Shown: positions 16,487-26,735, counted from the first letter of the stretch. The stretch: 64,000 bases of DNA from Geomesophilobacter sediminis (GCF_016458275.1 NZ_JAEMHM010000010.1:186001-250000); one strand, 5' to 3'. Notes: generated from the letters alone by a model not told the origin. Numbers and translations: made by a program.

Positions 16487-16632
16487 GGTTTGGTGGCCAC
16501 CGCCCCCCCTCCGGCTCCGCGGGGTAACTTTTGAAATTACATGAAAATACTGCCACAATGACACAGGTAAGGCATTTCTCATTTACCGTTGGCGTCCCCA
16601 CGGCGAATGTTGCCCAGAGGCAGGTAGGTCTG

Positions 16633-19134
16633 ATGCCAGATTCAAAAAGAGGAAAAAGAGACCGGGTAAAGGCCCGCGTCCATGGCGGTGCCCCGCCCAA
16701 ACCGGAAGGAATCAACGCGGAACTGGTTGAGAGCGAGGGGCGCTACCGGGCCCTTTACCGTGACAACCCGACCATGATCCTTACCGTGGACCGTGCGCTG
16801 AGGATCCGTTCGGCCAACCCCGCCTGCCTGCTTCACCTGGGGTACTCGGGTGAAGAATTGGCAGGTTATCCGGTGCTGATGCTCTTCTTCGAGGAAGACC
16901 GCGCCGCAGTGCGGGAACAGTTGGAGAGCAGCCTGCAGCATCCGGATGTGGTCTACCGTTGGGAGTTCCGCAAAATCCGCAAAGACGGGACCGTGCTGTG
17001 GGTCGAGGAGACCGTGCAGGGCATCAAGTCGCCGGAAGGCGAGCTGAGCCTGTTGGTCGTGTGCCAGAACATCACCGCCCGCAAGCGGGCCGAGGAGAAG
17101 CTGAGGGCCAGTGAGGAGCGGTTCCACGCCATCTTCAACCTGGCTGCGGTCGGCATCGCCCAGGTCGACCTGGAGGGGCGCTGGCTTCTCATAAATCAGA
17201 AACTCTGCGATATCCTGGGCTACCCAATGGACGAGCTGGGCCACATGAACATCATCCAGGTGACGCACCCGGATGACCTGGAACCCCACCTGGAGCTGAT
17301 CCAGCGCGTCCTGGCCGGGGAACTCTCCGACTACACCTTCATAAAACGGGTGCTGCGCAAGGACGGGGCCGTCGTATGGGTGAGCCTGAGCGTAACCTTG
17401 GTGCGGGACCAGTACCAGCGTCCGGATTACTTCATTGCCGTCATGGTGGACATCAACGAGCGCAAAAACGCCGAGGAGCAACTGCTCGCCTCGGAGGACA
17501 AATTCGCCAGGGTGTTCAACCTGGCCCCGGTCGGGATGACCATCAGCACCCTGGCAGACGGGGTTTTTGTGGAAATAAACGAGGCCGCCGAACGGATGAG
17601 CGGCTACTCCCGGCGGGAAGTCATTGGAGTGAGACACGACCAGTTCGGCATCTGGAAGGATGCCGCTCAGCGCGCCGCGGTCATCGACGAGCTGATGAAA
17701 ACGGGAGAGGTGCGCGATATCGAAATGACCATGAAAGACAAGGATGGGAAAGATTTCCTGGCCCTCTATTCCGCGGTGGTGATCGATATCCAGGGGAAGA
17801 AGCATCTGCTCAGCCTGGTAACCGACCTTTCCGAGCGCAAGCGGGCCGAAGATGCGTTACGGGAAAGCGAGCAGCGTTTCCGGCTCATGGCCGACCACGC
17901 CCCGGTGATGATCTGGGAATCGGATCCGGACATCAGGGTGATCTTCGTGAACAAGGCGTGGTTGGACTACGGCGGGCGAACCCTGGAGGATGAGTTGGGG
18001 GACGGTTGGCAACGGTCGGTGCACCCGGAAGATCTGGAGCGGTGTCTGGAGACCTTCCGGTTTGCCCGAAAGGCGTGCCAGCGTTTTTCGCTCGAATTCC
18101 GACTGCGGCGCCGGGACGGGGGCTATGGCTGGGTCGCGGTCTCCGGTGCACCACGGCTCGCCTCGGACGGGGAGCTCCTGGGCTACATCGGCTCCGGGTT
18201 CGACGTTACCGAACGCAACGCGGCCCGACAGGCACTCCAGTCCACCAATGAGTCGCTGACCGAAAAGGTTGCCGAAAGAACCGCCGGGTTGAGAAAGATC
18301 ATCGAGAAGCTGCGGAGTGAGATCGACGAACGGCGGCGCATGGAGCAAAAACTCAACGAGGAAACCACCGAACGACTCACGGCCCAGGCGGAGCTGCGCC
18401 AAAAAGAGCTGATGATGTTGCACCAGGGGCGTCTGGCGGCAATGGGCGAGATGATCGGCAACATAGCCCACCAGTGGCGGCAACCGCTCAACATGCTGGG
18501 ACTTTTGGCCCAGGAACTTAGGTTCTCCCACCAGAAAGGGGTCTTTACCGGTGGACAGCTGGAGACCAACGTCGGCAAGATGCTGGAAACGATCCAGTAC
18601 ATGTCCAAGACCATCGACGACTTCCGAAACTATTTCAAGCTGGACAAGGAAAAAACGGAGTTCTGCATCCTGGAAACGATCGAGAAGGCGACCTCCCTGC
18701 TCGGCGAGAGCCTGAAGACGCAACAGATACGGTTCGAGGTCACCTCGGACACAGCCGGTGACCCGACCTTGTATGGATACCCCAACGAATTTCTGCAGGT
18801 CATTTTGAATTTACTGGTCAACGCCAGGGACGCCCTGGTGGAACGGGCCGTTCCGGACCCGTGCATCAGGGTCAACGTCACGGCGGAAGGGGCGCAAACG
18901 GTCATCACCGTTACCGATAACGCCGGCGGCATTCCGGAGGAGATCGTGGACCGGATTTTCGAGCCGTACTTCACCACCAAGGGGCCCGACAAGGGGACGG
19001 GAGTCGGCCTCTTCATGTCGAAAACCATCATCGAGAAGAACATGGGGGGCTCCCTGACGGCATGCAACATAACCGGCGGCGCCGAGTTCCGCATCGTCAT
19101 ATTCAAAGATCAAGGTGAAACCGCCCCGCAGTAG
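16633..19134 (+). CDS. Cytosolic four-PAS sensor histidine kinase, HQWRQPLN type
   Basis: An 833-aa kinase if translation starts at MPDSKRG (CAGGTAGGT just upstream). A start at 16531 would add 34 residues and has no better ribosome site. Four PAS/PAC modules follow, from about residue 25 to 540, each ending in an ARKRAEE or SERKRAE-like linker. A coiled coil (about 540-600) leads to the H-box GNIAHQWRQPLN with His613, then a HATPase domain with GGIPEEI and DKGTGVGLFMSKTIIEKN. There is no membrane segment and no adjacent response regulator. It is a close architectural relative of the kinases at 7722, 27083 and 62164. Confidence 0.9.
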   Translation: MPDSKRGKRDRVKARVHGGAPPKPEGINAELVESEGRYRALYRDNPTMILTVDRALRIRSANPACLLHLGYSGEELAGYPVLMLFFEEDRAAVREQLESSLQHPDVVYRWEFRKIRKDGTVLWVEETVQGIKSPEGELSLLVVCQNITARKRAEEKLRASEERFHAIFNLAAVGIAQVDLEGRWLLINQKLCDILGYPMDELGHMNIIQVTHPDDLEPHLELIQRVLAGELSDYTFIKRVLRKDGAVVWVSLSVTLVRDQYQRPDYFIAVMVDINERKNAEEQLLASEDKFARVFNLAPVGMTISTLADGVFVEINEAAERMSGYSRREVIGVRHDQFGIWKDAAQRAAVIDELMKTGEVRDIEMTMKDKDGKDFLALYSAVVIDIQGKKHLLSLVTDLSERKRAEDALRESEQRFRLMADHAPVMIWESDPDIRVIFVNKAWLDYGGRTLEDELGDGWQRSVHPEDLERCLETFRFARKACQRFSLEFRLRRRDGGYGWVAVSGAPRLASDGELLGYIGSGFDVTERNAARQALQSTNESLTEKVAERTAGLRKIIEKLRSEIDERRRMEQKLNEETTERLTAQAELRQKELMMLHQGRLAAMGEMIGNIAHQWRQPLNMLGLLAQELRFSHQKGVFTGGQLETNVGKMLETIQYMSKTIDDFRNYFKLDKEKTEFCILETIEKATSLLGESLKTQQIRFEVTSDTAGDPTLYGYPNEFLQVILNLLVNARDALVERAVPDPCIRVNVTAEGAQTVITVTDNAGGIPEEIVDRIFEPYFTTKGPDKGTGVGLFMSKTIIEKNMGGSLTACNITGGAEFRIVIFKDQGETAPQ

Positions 19135-19186
19135 CCTTCCCGTCCCCCCCGACCTCCAGCAGCATCCCCGCAGCCATCCCCTGAGA

Positions 19187-19209
19187 AGTTAACAACTTAG
19201 CAACGCCAC
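19187..19209 (+). repeat. Degenerate copy D of the 23-bp repeat end
   Basis: AGTTAACAACTTAGCAACG resembles copies at 7667, 10738 and 10901. Like copy A, it lies just past the stop of an HQWRQPLN kinase gene. Confidence 0.35.
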
Positions 19210-19297
19210 CCTGGCGCCGTCCCTTCCAGAAAATGAATCCCACCTTTGCGGCAAAAGCTGACGCCCCTCCACCAAATAATTCGCGGCACCTTACCGC

Positions 19298-19331
19298 AAA
19301 GGGGTCAAACGCACCGGCGTTTGACCCCTTT
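19298..19331. terminator. Bidirectional terminator between convergent genes
   Basis: A perfect 15-bp stem AAAGGGGTCAAACGC/GCGTTTGACCCCTTT with a 4-nt loop, between the kinase (+) and the MCP (-). Confidence 0.85.
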
Positions 19332-19410
19332 CTGTTTCAGCTTTCGTCCTTGAACCAGGCGTCACCCTCAGCCTTTGTCTGGGGATCGCCGAGCCGCCAC
19401 CATCTCTGAG

Positions 19411-20937
19411 CTAGTACCGCTCAAACTTTTCGTCCATTTGCAGTGCGACCCCTTCGGGGCTGACCGTCGGTGCACTCCGCTTCGCAACTATTGCCGTTCT
19501 CGTCTGGGTGGGCCGGATCCGTGCCGGCGGCAGTTTGCCGGAGAGGTTGACCTCACTCCCGGCATCCGCCTTGAAGATGGTCATCGCGTCTTGCATCTGG
19601 ACTGCCTGAGCAGCCAGTTCCTCGGCCGTGGAGGACATCTCCTCGGCCGCGCTGGCATTTTGCTGAATGATCTGGTCCAACTGCTGGATCGCCTTGTTGA
19701 TCTGCTCGGCGCCGGTGTCCTGCTCCCGGCTGGAGATGCTTATCTCCTGGACCAGTTCGGCCGTCTTCTGGATGTCGGGCACCATCCGGCTGAGGAGTTC
19801 ACCCGCCTTTATGGCAACGTCGACGCTGTTGGAGGAAAGTTCCGAGATCTCGCCCGCCGCACGCTGGCTTCTCTCCGCGAGCTTTCTCACCTCGCTGGCC
19901 ACCACCGCAAACCCCTTGCCGTGCTCGCCGGCGCGGGCCGCCTCGATCGCGGCATTGAGGGCCAAAAGGTTGGTCTGCCGGGCGATTTCCTCGATGATGT
20001 TGATCTTGGAGGCGATCTCCTTCATGGCGCCGACCGTCGCCTCCACCGCTTTCCCCCCTTCCTTGGCAGCCTCGGCCGATTTGATCGCGATTTTTTCGGT
20101 CTGGGCGGCGTTGTCGGCGTTCTGGCGGATGTTGGAAGACATCTGTTCCATGCTGGAAGAGGCCTCCTCCGCGGCTGCCGCCTGCTCAGTGGCGCCCTGG
20201 GACATGATCTGGGCGCTGGAGGAAAGCTCCTGGCTCCCGGCGGTGAGCTGGGAAGAGATTTCGGCCAAGGTGGTGACCGGTTTCATGATGCTCCGGATGA
20301 GCAGGAAGGCGGCCAGGGTCGAAATGGCGATCACCAGGAAGCCGATCACCGTGAGCGCGGTGCGCGCCTCCCCGAGGGCACCGATAATGTCGTTTTTGAT
20401 CCGACCGGCTACCGCGTCCTGCTGGGACTTCAAAAGCCCCAAGGAGGTCTCGTTGACTCGAACCAGAGCCGGCATCGCCGCCTTGAGGGCCCGCACCGTG
20501 TTCTCCTGGTGTCCGGAGGACGCCGCTTCTATCACGTTGTTGTTGAGCGCAGAGCACTCCTTGATGGCATCCTTGAAGGCGGACAGCTGCTCCTTGTACT
20601 TCTTGCCGGCCGGCGTGTCGGCTACCGGCGTATCCTCCAGTTTTTTCATCGCGTCGCGATAAATCGTCCGCTCGACTTCGATGGCTTCCCGGGTGGCCTT
20701 GCGGACATCCGGATCCTGAATGGCGGCAAACAGGGCCACATTGCGCGTGATGTTTTGAATCGCGTTGGCGGCATTGGTTATCAGGGTGATCTTCGGCAGG
20801 TTGGCATCCGAAATGTGCATACCGCTTTTTTGGATCTTGCTGAACTCCGACGAGGTGTACACAATACTTGCCACAAACAGTGCGATTATGACCGCGAATG
20901 CGCCAGTCAACCGCTTGCCAATAGTCCAATTATTCAC
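19411..20937 (-). CDS. Methyl-accepting chemotaxis protein lacking a HAMP domain
   Basis: A 508-aa chemoreceptor. Membrane segments at about 8-26 and 198-216 enclose a periplasmic helical sensor of about 170 residues. The cytoplasmic signalling domain has the conserved hairpin tip [20 protein letters not shown]. It begins only about 13 residues after the second membrane segment, so the usual HAMP linker of about 50 residues is missing. The C-terminus ends DEKFERY, which fits the aromatic-x-x-aromatic tether recognised by CheR/CheB in other receptors. A sigma-28-like promoter is at 20986-21012. It signals through CheW/CheA, encoded elsewhere. The ligand is unknown. Confidence 0.93.
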   Translation of the reverse strand: MNNWTIGKRLTGAFAVIIALFVASIVYTSSEFSKIQKSGMHISDANLPKITLITNAANAIQNITRNVALFAAIQDPDVRKATREAIEVERTIYRDAMKKLEDTPVADTPAGKKYKEQLSAFKDAIKECSALNNNVIEAASSGHQENTVRALKAAMPALVRVNETSLGLLKSQQDAVAGRIKNDIIGALGEARTALTVIGFLVIAISTLAAFLLIRSIMKPVTTLAEISSQLTAGSQELSSSAQIMSQGATEQAAAAEEASSSMEQMSSNIRQNADNAAQTEKIAIKSAEAAKEGGKAVEATVGAMKEIASKINIIEEIARQTNLLALNAAIEAARAGEHGKGFAVVASEVRKLAERSQRAAGEISELSSNSVDVAIKAGELLSRMVPDIQKTAELVQEISISSREQDTGAEQINKAIQQLDQIIQQNASAAEEMSSTAEELAAQAVQMQDAMTIFKADAGSEVNLSGKLPPARIRPTQTRTAIVAKRSAPTVSPEGVALQMDEKFERY

Positions 20938-20985
20938 CTTGTTCCTCCTGTCTGTTTATGCGCGGCCCATGTTTCTGTTATTGTC

Positions 20986-21012
20986 ATTTCGGAGGAAAGT
21001 GTTATGACTTTA
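20986..21012 (-). promoter_or_regulatory. Sigma-28 (FliA)-like promoter of the MCP
   Basis: On the minus strand, TAAAGTCA - N11 - TCCGAAAT, against the FliA consensus TAAAGTTT - N11 - GCCGATAA. The spacer is exact but the -10 matches only 5 of 8, so this is the weakest of three such sites. The remainder, 21013-21466, is AT-rich intergenic DNA with no gene seen. Confidence 0.45.
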
Positions 21013-21466
21013 GCCGCCGGCCATGATGTATACGGTATTTTACCGTCCGGCCGTAAAACCTATTTGCTAACGAAGTTTTGTCAGTTGTTAAGAATGGACG
21101 CAGAATGAAGTAAAGAACTCTGGATGGTGAACTAGTACCGGAGAGAACTGGGAATGACATTACGTTTTAGGGATTGGGTCTCAGGGAAAAACTAGGTGCG
21201 ACAGGCGCCGACACTTTAAGCAAAAAATAATTATTTCGAGATACCGAAAGAGTCCCAATCCAGTCGCAGATCGCAAACCTGCCTGTCGCCGAGCTTCCCT
21301 TGCCCACGGTTCACCTATTTTTAGACTCGGCAGCGTCCGCGTAGGTCCGTTTGGTTGATCCCCCCCCTCGCGCCATGGTAATATTTAGCTTCCATTATTT
21401 CCCGGCCTTTCCAACTGCATCGGTCCAGGATTGCCCGACCCGGCAACCTGGTCTTAGGAGAAAACC

Positions 21467-22999
21467 ATGGCAATACCCGGCCTACGCCCGGAACAAGCAG
21501 ACCCAAGGGAAGACAACAAATTCCGGCCACACGTTGAACGACTGAGACATTTCGCGATTTACACGCTTGATATATCCGGACACGTCCAGAGTTGGAATAC
21601 GGGAGCTGAGATCCTGGAAGGATATCGGGTCGAGGAGATCATCGGCAAACATTTCTCCTGTTTTTATACCGACGAAGACATACGCGCCGGCAAGCCCGAG
21701 GAACAGCTCAAGATTGCCACCACCCAGGGGCAGACGACGGACCAGGGGTGGCGGGTCCGCAAGGATGGGGGGAGGTTCTGGGCCGAAGTGATAATTGCCG
21801 CACTACACGATGCAGAAGGGAACCTGCAGGGATTCTCCAACGTGACACGCGACATCGCCGGACCCAAGGAAACAGAAGATGTTTCACGCGCCAGCGACGA
21901 TTACTATCGCACCTTGTTTGCTAACAACCCAAGCATGCTGTTTACCCTCAATGCCGAGTTGGCTATGCTTCAAGTCAGCCCGATGGGTGCCCAATTTCTG
22001 GGCTATATCCCAGCCGAACTGGAGGGCAAGTCGGTGCTGGTTCTGGTCCACAAAGATGACTCCCCCTCAGTGGCCGAGCAGTTGCGGTGGTGTCTCAAGA
22101 ACCCCAATCAGGTGCACCGGTTACAGTTCCAGATAGTCCGGAAAAATGGCTCCCGGGTGTGGGTGCTAGAAATAGCACAGGCGGTTTACGACGCACACGG
22201 TTCGCTCAATATTTTGGTAGTGTGCCAGGATATCTCTGATCTCAAGCAGGCAGAGGAGGAGATTCAGAGACTGAACGCCGTCCTTGCGGTGCGAGCTGCC
22301 GAGTTGGAGGTCAGCAACAAGGAACTGGAGTCGTTTAATTTCACCGTTGCCCACGATCTGCGCCAACCGTTGAACATTCTCAGCTTGATCTGCCAGAAAA
22401 TTATATTGAAGTATGACCAGGATCGCGTAGGGGAATCCAAGGCTGACATCGAGAGTATCCAAAAGGTCACTTTGCGGATGGACAAACTCATTGGTGCGCT
22501 GCTCGATTTCTCACGTATTGGGTACGTCGAACCGCTCCGAGTCGAGGTTGACCTTAGCAAGATGGCCCATGAGGCGGTTGCGGAGCTTGTACAGACTGAG
22601 CCCGAGCGACCGATGGACTTCCGGATCGCCGATGGCCTCAAGGTCTATGCGGATGCGAGCCTGCTGCGCTTGGTCCTGGATAACCTCCTCGGCAATGCCT
22701 GGAAGTACACCAGAGAGCAAGAGAAGGCAGTCATTGAGTTCGGGGTAGCCGATATCGACGGGGTGCCTGCTTATTTCGTCCGGGACAATGGCAGTGGTTT
22801 TGTAAAGGAGGGCGCGGATCGACTCTTTGTCCCGTTCCAACGTCTCCCTGGCGCCGAGAAAGTCATCGGTTTCGGGATAGGTCTTGCCACGGTGGAACGG
22901 ATCATCCGTCGCCACGGAGGGCGGGTGTGGGCCGAAAGCGAGCTGGGCAATGGGGCGACCGTTTACTTCACCATTTCAGCAACGGACGCTACCTTGTAA
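21467..22999 (+). CDS. Cytosolic two-PAS sensor histidine kinase (phytochrome-like HisKA)
   Basis: A 510-aa kinase with a clear CTTAGGAGAAAACC ribosome site. PAS domains lie at about 20-135 and 145-265. The first has a YTDEDIRAGKPEEQL segment typical of PAS domains in bacteriophytochrome-associated kinases. A helix containing ELEVSNKELESFNFTV leads to the H-box VAHDLRQPLN with His296. The HATPase domain has NLLGNAWKYT and FGIGLATVERI. No chromophore-binding GAF domain is present. There is no membrane segment and no adjacent response regulator. G+C is somewhat lower than its neighbours. Confidence 0.9.
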   Translation: MAIPGLRPEQADPREDNKFRPHVERLRHFAIYTLDISGHVQSWNTGAEILEGYRVEEIIGKHFSCFYTDEDIRAGKPEEQLKIATTQGQTTDQGWRVRKDGGRFWAEVIIAALHDAEGNLQGFSNVTRDIAGPKETEDVSRASDDYYRTLFANNPSMLFTLNAELAMLQVSPMGAQFLGYIPAELEGKSVLVLVHKDDSPSVAEQLRWCLKNPNQVHRLQFQIVRKNGSRVWVLEIAQAVYDAHGSLNILVVCQDISDLKQAEEEIQRLNAVLAVRAAELEVSNKELESFNFTVAHDLRQPLNILSLICQKIILKYDQDRVGESKADIESIQKVTLRMDKLIGALLDFSRIGYVEPLRVEVDLSKMAHEAVAELVQTEPERPMDFRIADGLKVYADASLLRLVLDNLLGNAWKYTREQEKAVIEFGVADIDGVPAYFVRDNGSGFVKEGADRLFVPFQRLPGAEKVIGFGIGLATVERIIRRHGGRVWAESELGNGATVYFTISATDATL

Positions 23000-23000
23000 C

Positions 23001-23036
23001 CTTTTTCTACCTAAAGTAGCTGGTCCCCTTTTCCTT
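23001..23036. repeat. Partial copy of the 14518 terminator sequence
   Basis: TTTCTACCTAAAGTAGC followed by CCCCTTTTCCTT matches the right half of the terminator at 14518-14566, but the left arm is absent, so the hairpin cannot form fully. Probably a terminator remnant spread by duplication. Confidence 0.45.
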
Positions 23037-23241
23037 CGCCAGGATCGTGTTCGCCTCGGGGGGAGACCGGCAAAGAGTCGGCTCCCGTGGACCTCCTTCC
23101 GTTCCCTTCTTATCCCGCCGTTCTCGCCCCCCTTCGTCATTTCGGCAACGTTTCCGGGATACGGCCTGGGGGGACGTATTTCGGTATCAACCGGTGAGCC
23201 CGATGACGGCTTGCTTGACACGCGGCGGCGGTCCGTGCCTA

Positions 23242-24516
23242 ATGGCACATGTGAACCTTTCCGCACTGCAAACGCTCCTTCGGGCCCTGCGCGGCCGAAA
23301 CTACCGGCTCTACTGCGCCGGCCAGGGCATCTCTTTGGTCGGCACCTGGATGCAACAGGTCGCCATGAGCTGGCTGGTCTACCGCATGACGGGTTCGGCC
23401 TACCTCCTCGGCGTGGTCGGTTTTGCCAGCCGGGCTCCCACCTTTCTGCTCGCCCCCTTTGCCGGGGTGCTCGCCGACCGTTGGAACCGACACCATCTGC
23501 TGATGCTCACCCAGGCGCTCGCCATGCTCCAGGCGGCGCTCCTTGCCGCCGCCGTCCTTTACGGGGTGATCCAGGTCTGGCACATCGTCGTGCTGTGCCT
23601 GCTGCTGGGCGCCATCACCGCCTTGGAAATTCCGGCCCGGCAGACCCTGGTCGTGGAACTGGTCGACCGGGAACACCTGGGCAACGCCATCGCCCTGAAC
23701 TCGTCCATGGTTCACATTTCCCAACTCATCGGCCCGGCGGTGGCCGGAATGCTGGTCGCCTCGGTCGGCGAAGGGGTCTGCTTCATCTTAAACGGCGCGA
23801 GCTACCTGGCGGTTTTGTTGGCGCTCGCCGCCATGCGCCTCCCCCCGAGCCCCCATCTGAAGTCGCCGCGCCGGCGGGTACTGCAAGAGCTTCGTGACGG
23901 CGTCACCTATTCATTCGGTTTCCGTCCCATCCGCAACCTCCTGTTGCTGATCGCCTTGCTGAGCCTGGTGGGAACCCCCTACTCGGTGCTGTTGCCGGTC
24001 TTCGCCAAGGAGCTTTTGCACGGCGACGCTCATACCTTCGGATTCATGATGACCGCGGGTGCCGGCGGGGCGCTGGCCGGCACCGCCTACCTCGCCTCCC
24101 GAAAGAGCGTGCTCGGCCATCCCGGCCTGATCGTGGTTTCCGGGGTCTCTTTTGCCTTGGGGATCGGTGCCTTCGCCCTTTCCACCAACATCGTCCTCTC
24201 CCTGGCCTCCCTCACCCTGGCCGGATTCGGCATCATGACCCTGGCGGCCACCAGCAACACGGTGCTCCAGACGATCCTCGAGGAAGACAAACGGGGACGG
24301 GTGATGAGCCTCTATGCCACGGCGTGGATGGTGTTTCCGTTCGGAAGCTACCTGGTGGGGGTGCTGGCGGACCTCATCGGTCCCCGTTGGACCATCTTGC
24401 TCGGCGCCGCCTGCTGCCTGGTCGGCACGTTCCTGTTCGGCAGATACCTGCCCCGGATGAGAGCGCAGGTACACACCATCTACCTCAAGATGGGGATCAT
24501 CAAGGACCCGGCCTGA
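23242..24516 (+). CDS. MFS transporter (EntS-like MFS_3 family)
   Basis: A 424-aa inner-membrane protein with about 12 hydrophobic segments. The family signature between helices 2 and 3 is visible: GVLADRWNRHHLL at about residue 73, with a related loop in the second half. It resembles the MFS_3 group that includes the enterobactin exporter EntS and many uncharacterised exporters, so proton-driven export is likely; the substrate is unknown. The start at MAHVNLSALQ was chosen because the sequence before it is not protein-like, although no strong ribosome site precedes it. A TTG codon at 23215 is a less likely start. It has no siderophore genes nearby. Confidence 0.85.
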   Translation: MAHVNLSALQTLLRALRGRNYRLYCAGQGISLVGTWMQQVAMSWLVYRMTGSAYLLGVVGFASRAPTFLLAPFAGVLADRWNRHHLLMLTQALAMLQAALLAAAVLYGVIQVWHIVVLCLLLGAITALEIPARQTLVVELVDREHLGNAIALNSSMVHISQLIGPAVAGMLVASVGEGVCFILNGASYLAVLLALAAMRLPPSPHLKSPRRRVLQELRDGVTYSFGFRPIRNLLLLIALLSLVGTPYSVLLPVFAKELLHGDAHTFGFMMTAGAGGALAGTAYLASRKSVLGHPGLIVVSGVSFALGIGAFALSTNIVLSLASLTLAGFGIMTLAATSNTVLQTILEEDKRGRVMSLYATAWMVFPFGSYLVGVLADLIGPRWTILLGAACCLVGTFLFGRYLPRMRAQVHTIYLKMGIIKDPA

Positions 24517-24734
24517 TCCGTTTCCCCACCTCCCCGGCCACGACGAGGGCGCCCGCCCTCCCCTTTTTCTTGCTTTCGCCGGTTCTCCCGTGCTTTACTT
24601 CACCCGCCCGGGGAGACGATCTCCCCCGAGCCGGCGCCCCAAGACGCCGGCCCCCGCGGTTGGCGCCGTCAGACGGAAGCGGGATTCGGGCCCGGATCTA
24701 GGGTCAGTTCAGAAATTGGCGGAAGGGGGAGGGG

Positions 24735-25553
24735 ATGTCACGGTTAAGGAAGCTTATTAACATCCTGCTTTTGGATATCCACAGAAGCTTGAAACAGAAG
24801 ATACTGCTCACCTGGTTGAGGGTTTTTCTCTTCAAGATGTATGACCGATCGAACCTTTCCGCGGAAATTGCCGGATTCCGGATGAAGTTCCTCGACTTTG
24901 CGACCTTTTCCTTCCTTTACAACGAAATATTCATCAACGACGAATACCGCTTCAAGGCCGAAACGGACCATCCTTTCATCATCGACTGCGGCAGCAATAT
25001 CGGGATGTCGGTGCTCTATTTCAAAACGCTCTATCCCGGTTCCCGAATAGTTGCTTTCGAGCCGGGTAAGGAGACCTTCGCCTGCCTGGAACAAAACATC
25101 ATCAAGAACAACCTGTCCGATTCCGTCCAGATTCACGAGCTCGCGGTGATGGATCAAGAGGGGAGTGTGGAATTTTTTCACGATCCGGAAAACCCGGGTT
25201 CCCTGCTTATGAGCACGAAAAAGGACCGGCTGCCGATGCAGAAAAGGACGGTGAATGGCACCGTCCTCTCGAAACATATCGATCAGGAAATCGATTTTCT
25301 GAAGATGGACATCGAGGGGGCCGAGACCGAGGTCATTGCCGAGCTCGCGAGATCGGGAAAACTGGCCCTGATAAAACAGATGGCGATCGAATACCACCAT
25401 CACTTGGTCAAAGACGCCGATGCTCTTTCGAAGATGCTGCAATTGCTTGAAGACGCCGGATTCGGCTACCAGATCCGGGGCGACGTCGATCGCCCCTTCG
25501 AGCCGGAGCAGTTTCAAGACATCGTCATCTATGCATATCGAAAAAGGAGGTAA
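24735..25553 (+). CDS. FkbM-family SAM-dependent methyltransferase
   Basis: A 272-aa protein. The SAM-binding motif I DCGSNIGMS lies at about 84-92 and the acidic FEPG loop at about 108-111, followed by the family's FLKMDIEGAE motif near 190. FkbM-type enzymes methylate hydroxyls of sugars or polyketides and often work on surface glycans. The ATG is preceded by GGAAGGGGGAGGGG. The first 40 residues are hydrophobic and basic and may lie against the membrane. No glycan cluster surrounds it, so the substrate is unknown. Confidence 0.88.
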   Translation: MSRLRKLINILLLDIHRSLKQKILLTWLRVFLFKMYDRSNLSAEIAGFRMKFLDFATFSFLYNEIFINDEYRFKAETDHPFIIDCGSNIGMSVLYFKTLYPGSRIVAFEPGKETFACLEQNIIKNNLSDSVQIHELAVMDQEGSVEFFHDPENPGSLLMSTKKDRLPMQKRTVNGTVLSKHIDQEIDFLKMDIEGAETEVIAELARSGKLALIKQMAIEYHHHLVKDADALSKMLQLLEDAGFGYQIRGDVDRPFEPEQFQDIVIYAYRKRR

Positions 25554-25696
25554 CCCGGCACGCCACGTCTTGAAGACCAGAGCGTCGGCCGCATCCGGCT
25601 TGGTCCGGATCGAGGTCGGGGGTTCGGGGCTATCGGGTGAGCCTGGTATGTCTTCAGGGAACCTTTACTTGACGGGAAAACCGCTCCGGCAACCTC

Positions 25697-25954
25697 TTAC
25701 TCGAACAGATTGTTGTCAAACCGCAGACCGACTCCGGTGGGGGTCGTTCGGACCACCTTGGCGGTTTCACGGATGGAGGTACTTTCAACGGTGAGGATGA
25801 CCTCCTCGTTCAACTCCAAATTCCGCACCGACCTGACGAACGCACCCAGCGCGCTCAGGTTTTCCATTACCCCCTCATGGCTGTGCCCCCCCGCCTGCAC
25901 CTTGGCGTTCAACCGGGTGGCTACCCGGTAATGCTCGCGCCTTTCCTGTCGCAT
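25697..25954 (-). CDS. Small PilZ-domain protein
   Basis: An 85-aa single-domain PilZ protein. PilZ domains bind cyclic di-GMP and alter motility, adhesion or secretion partners. The N-terminal RxxxR motif appears as RREHYR, and the D/NxSxxG motif as NLSALG, with Asn in place of the usual Asp. The ATG at 25954 follows GGAGAGGCGAT; an upstream in-frame ATG is less likely. A second PilZ protein is 0.8 kb away at 26736 on the other strand. Confidence 0.8.
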   Translation of the reverse strand: MRQERREHYRVATRLNAKVQAGGHSHEGVMENLSALGAFVRSVRNLELNEEVILTVESTSIRETAKVVRTTPTGVGLRFDNNLFE

Positions 25955-26014
25955 ATCGCCTCTCCTTGGGAGCATGCTGCACTTTGGATAACTTCATGGC
26001 AGACAGTTTTTACC

Positions 26015-26158
26015 GTGGGAGCGCCATGGGCGGGATGCGCCGGAGGCGGCGACCAGGTCCTGCCGGTTAAACAGCGCCGGCAAAGGCGCTCCCACCGGGC
26101 AGGGAGCCACCTGGCCCGTTCCGATAGACTCCATCGCGACCCGAGACGTCGCTCCTGC
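26015..26158. repeat. REP doublet and a third REP copy
   Basis: GTGGGAGCGCC at 26015-26025 and its inverted partner GGCGCTCCCAC at 26085-26095 form a BIME-like pair. A third copy of the GGAGCGAC...GTCGCGAT subtype lies inverted at 26133-26158. This accounts for most of the 333-bp gap between 25954 and 26288. Confidence 0.55.
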
Positions 26159-26287
26159 CGGGTTGGCACCGACGCTTTTCGGCGGGCGGCACCTCGTGGG
26201 TCGTTATCCCCGTTCCCGAAATTAAGGACAGACTCCGGCGCAGGCTTGGGGAAAGTCGCCGGCCGTCGCATTTTTCGGCTGGCCCTT

Positions 26288-26488
26288 CTACCACTCCACA
26301 GAGTCGTACCATCTGCGCCCTGGGCCGGAATAAGGCTGGTGTCCCCTACGGACCGAATCCCTGCCTAAAATGACCCATCCATTTCCCCGGCAAAAAGCAA
26401 ATATTTCCCTGCGCTGGATCAGCAGGTCAACCTCAGGGGGAGCAGCCAGTTCTATTTTCCCATTGTATCGGGCAACCATGACTTGCAT
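26288..26488 (-). CDS. Small conserved protein, paralogue of 35093 (GSU3473-like)
   Basis: A 66-aa protein starting at MQVMVARYNGK, preceded by GGAGGCCGCT. Clear landmarks are NGKIEL, PEVDLLI, FCRGNGWVILGRDSVR and PYSGPGRRW. The same pattern is found in the protein at 35093. The set matches what I recall as the GSU3473-like family of Geobacter; that name is from memory. Alternating beta-strand and short helix suggests a compact single domain. It lies between two PilZ genes. Function unknown. Confidence 0.65.
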   Translation of the reverse strand: MQVMVARYNGKIELAAPPEVDLLIQRREIFAFCRGNGWVILGRDSVRRGHQPYSGPGRRWYDSVEW

Positions 26489-26735
26489 AGCGGCCTCCGG
26501 TGAGAAAAAAGTTCCATGCCCCACTACTGATACAATACTATTAAACCTTGCTATAACAACTGGCATTGACGTAAAACTTGGTAAAATATCATCTTCTGAC
26601 TGCGCTTATGAGAGAGCAGCGCTATCTGTGTCACACCCGGATGGAATCGGTGCCGGCTTCGCGATGAAGCCGGCCTGCCGACCTGCCGGTCCTACGGTGG
26701 CACCGCGAGGTGCCGGGAAGATGAGGGAGAGCCTT

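Noticed and set aside
16270-16500. A 76-codon minus-strand frame upstream of the 16057 ORF
   Set aside because: The first half overlaps a hairpin and is not protein-like; only the last 30 codons look coding and no start could be assigned.
19375-21108. A 577-codon plus-strand frame
   Set aside because: Antisense shadow of the MCP gene at 19411-20937, which has full family motifs.
26590-26735. Possible cyclic-dinucleotide (GEMM) riboswitch before the PilZ gene
   Set aside because: The leader has GGCACC/GGTGCC and other hairpins but not the conserved GEMM core.
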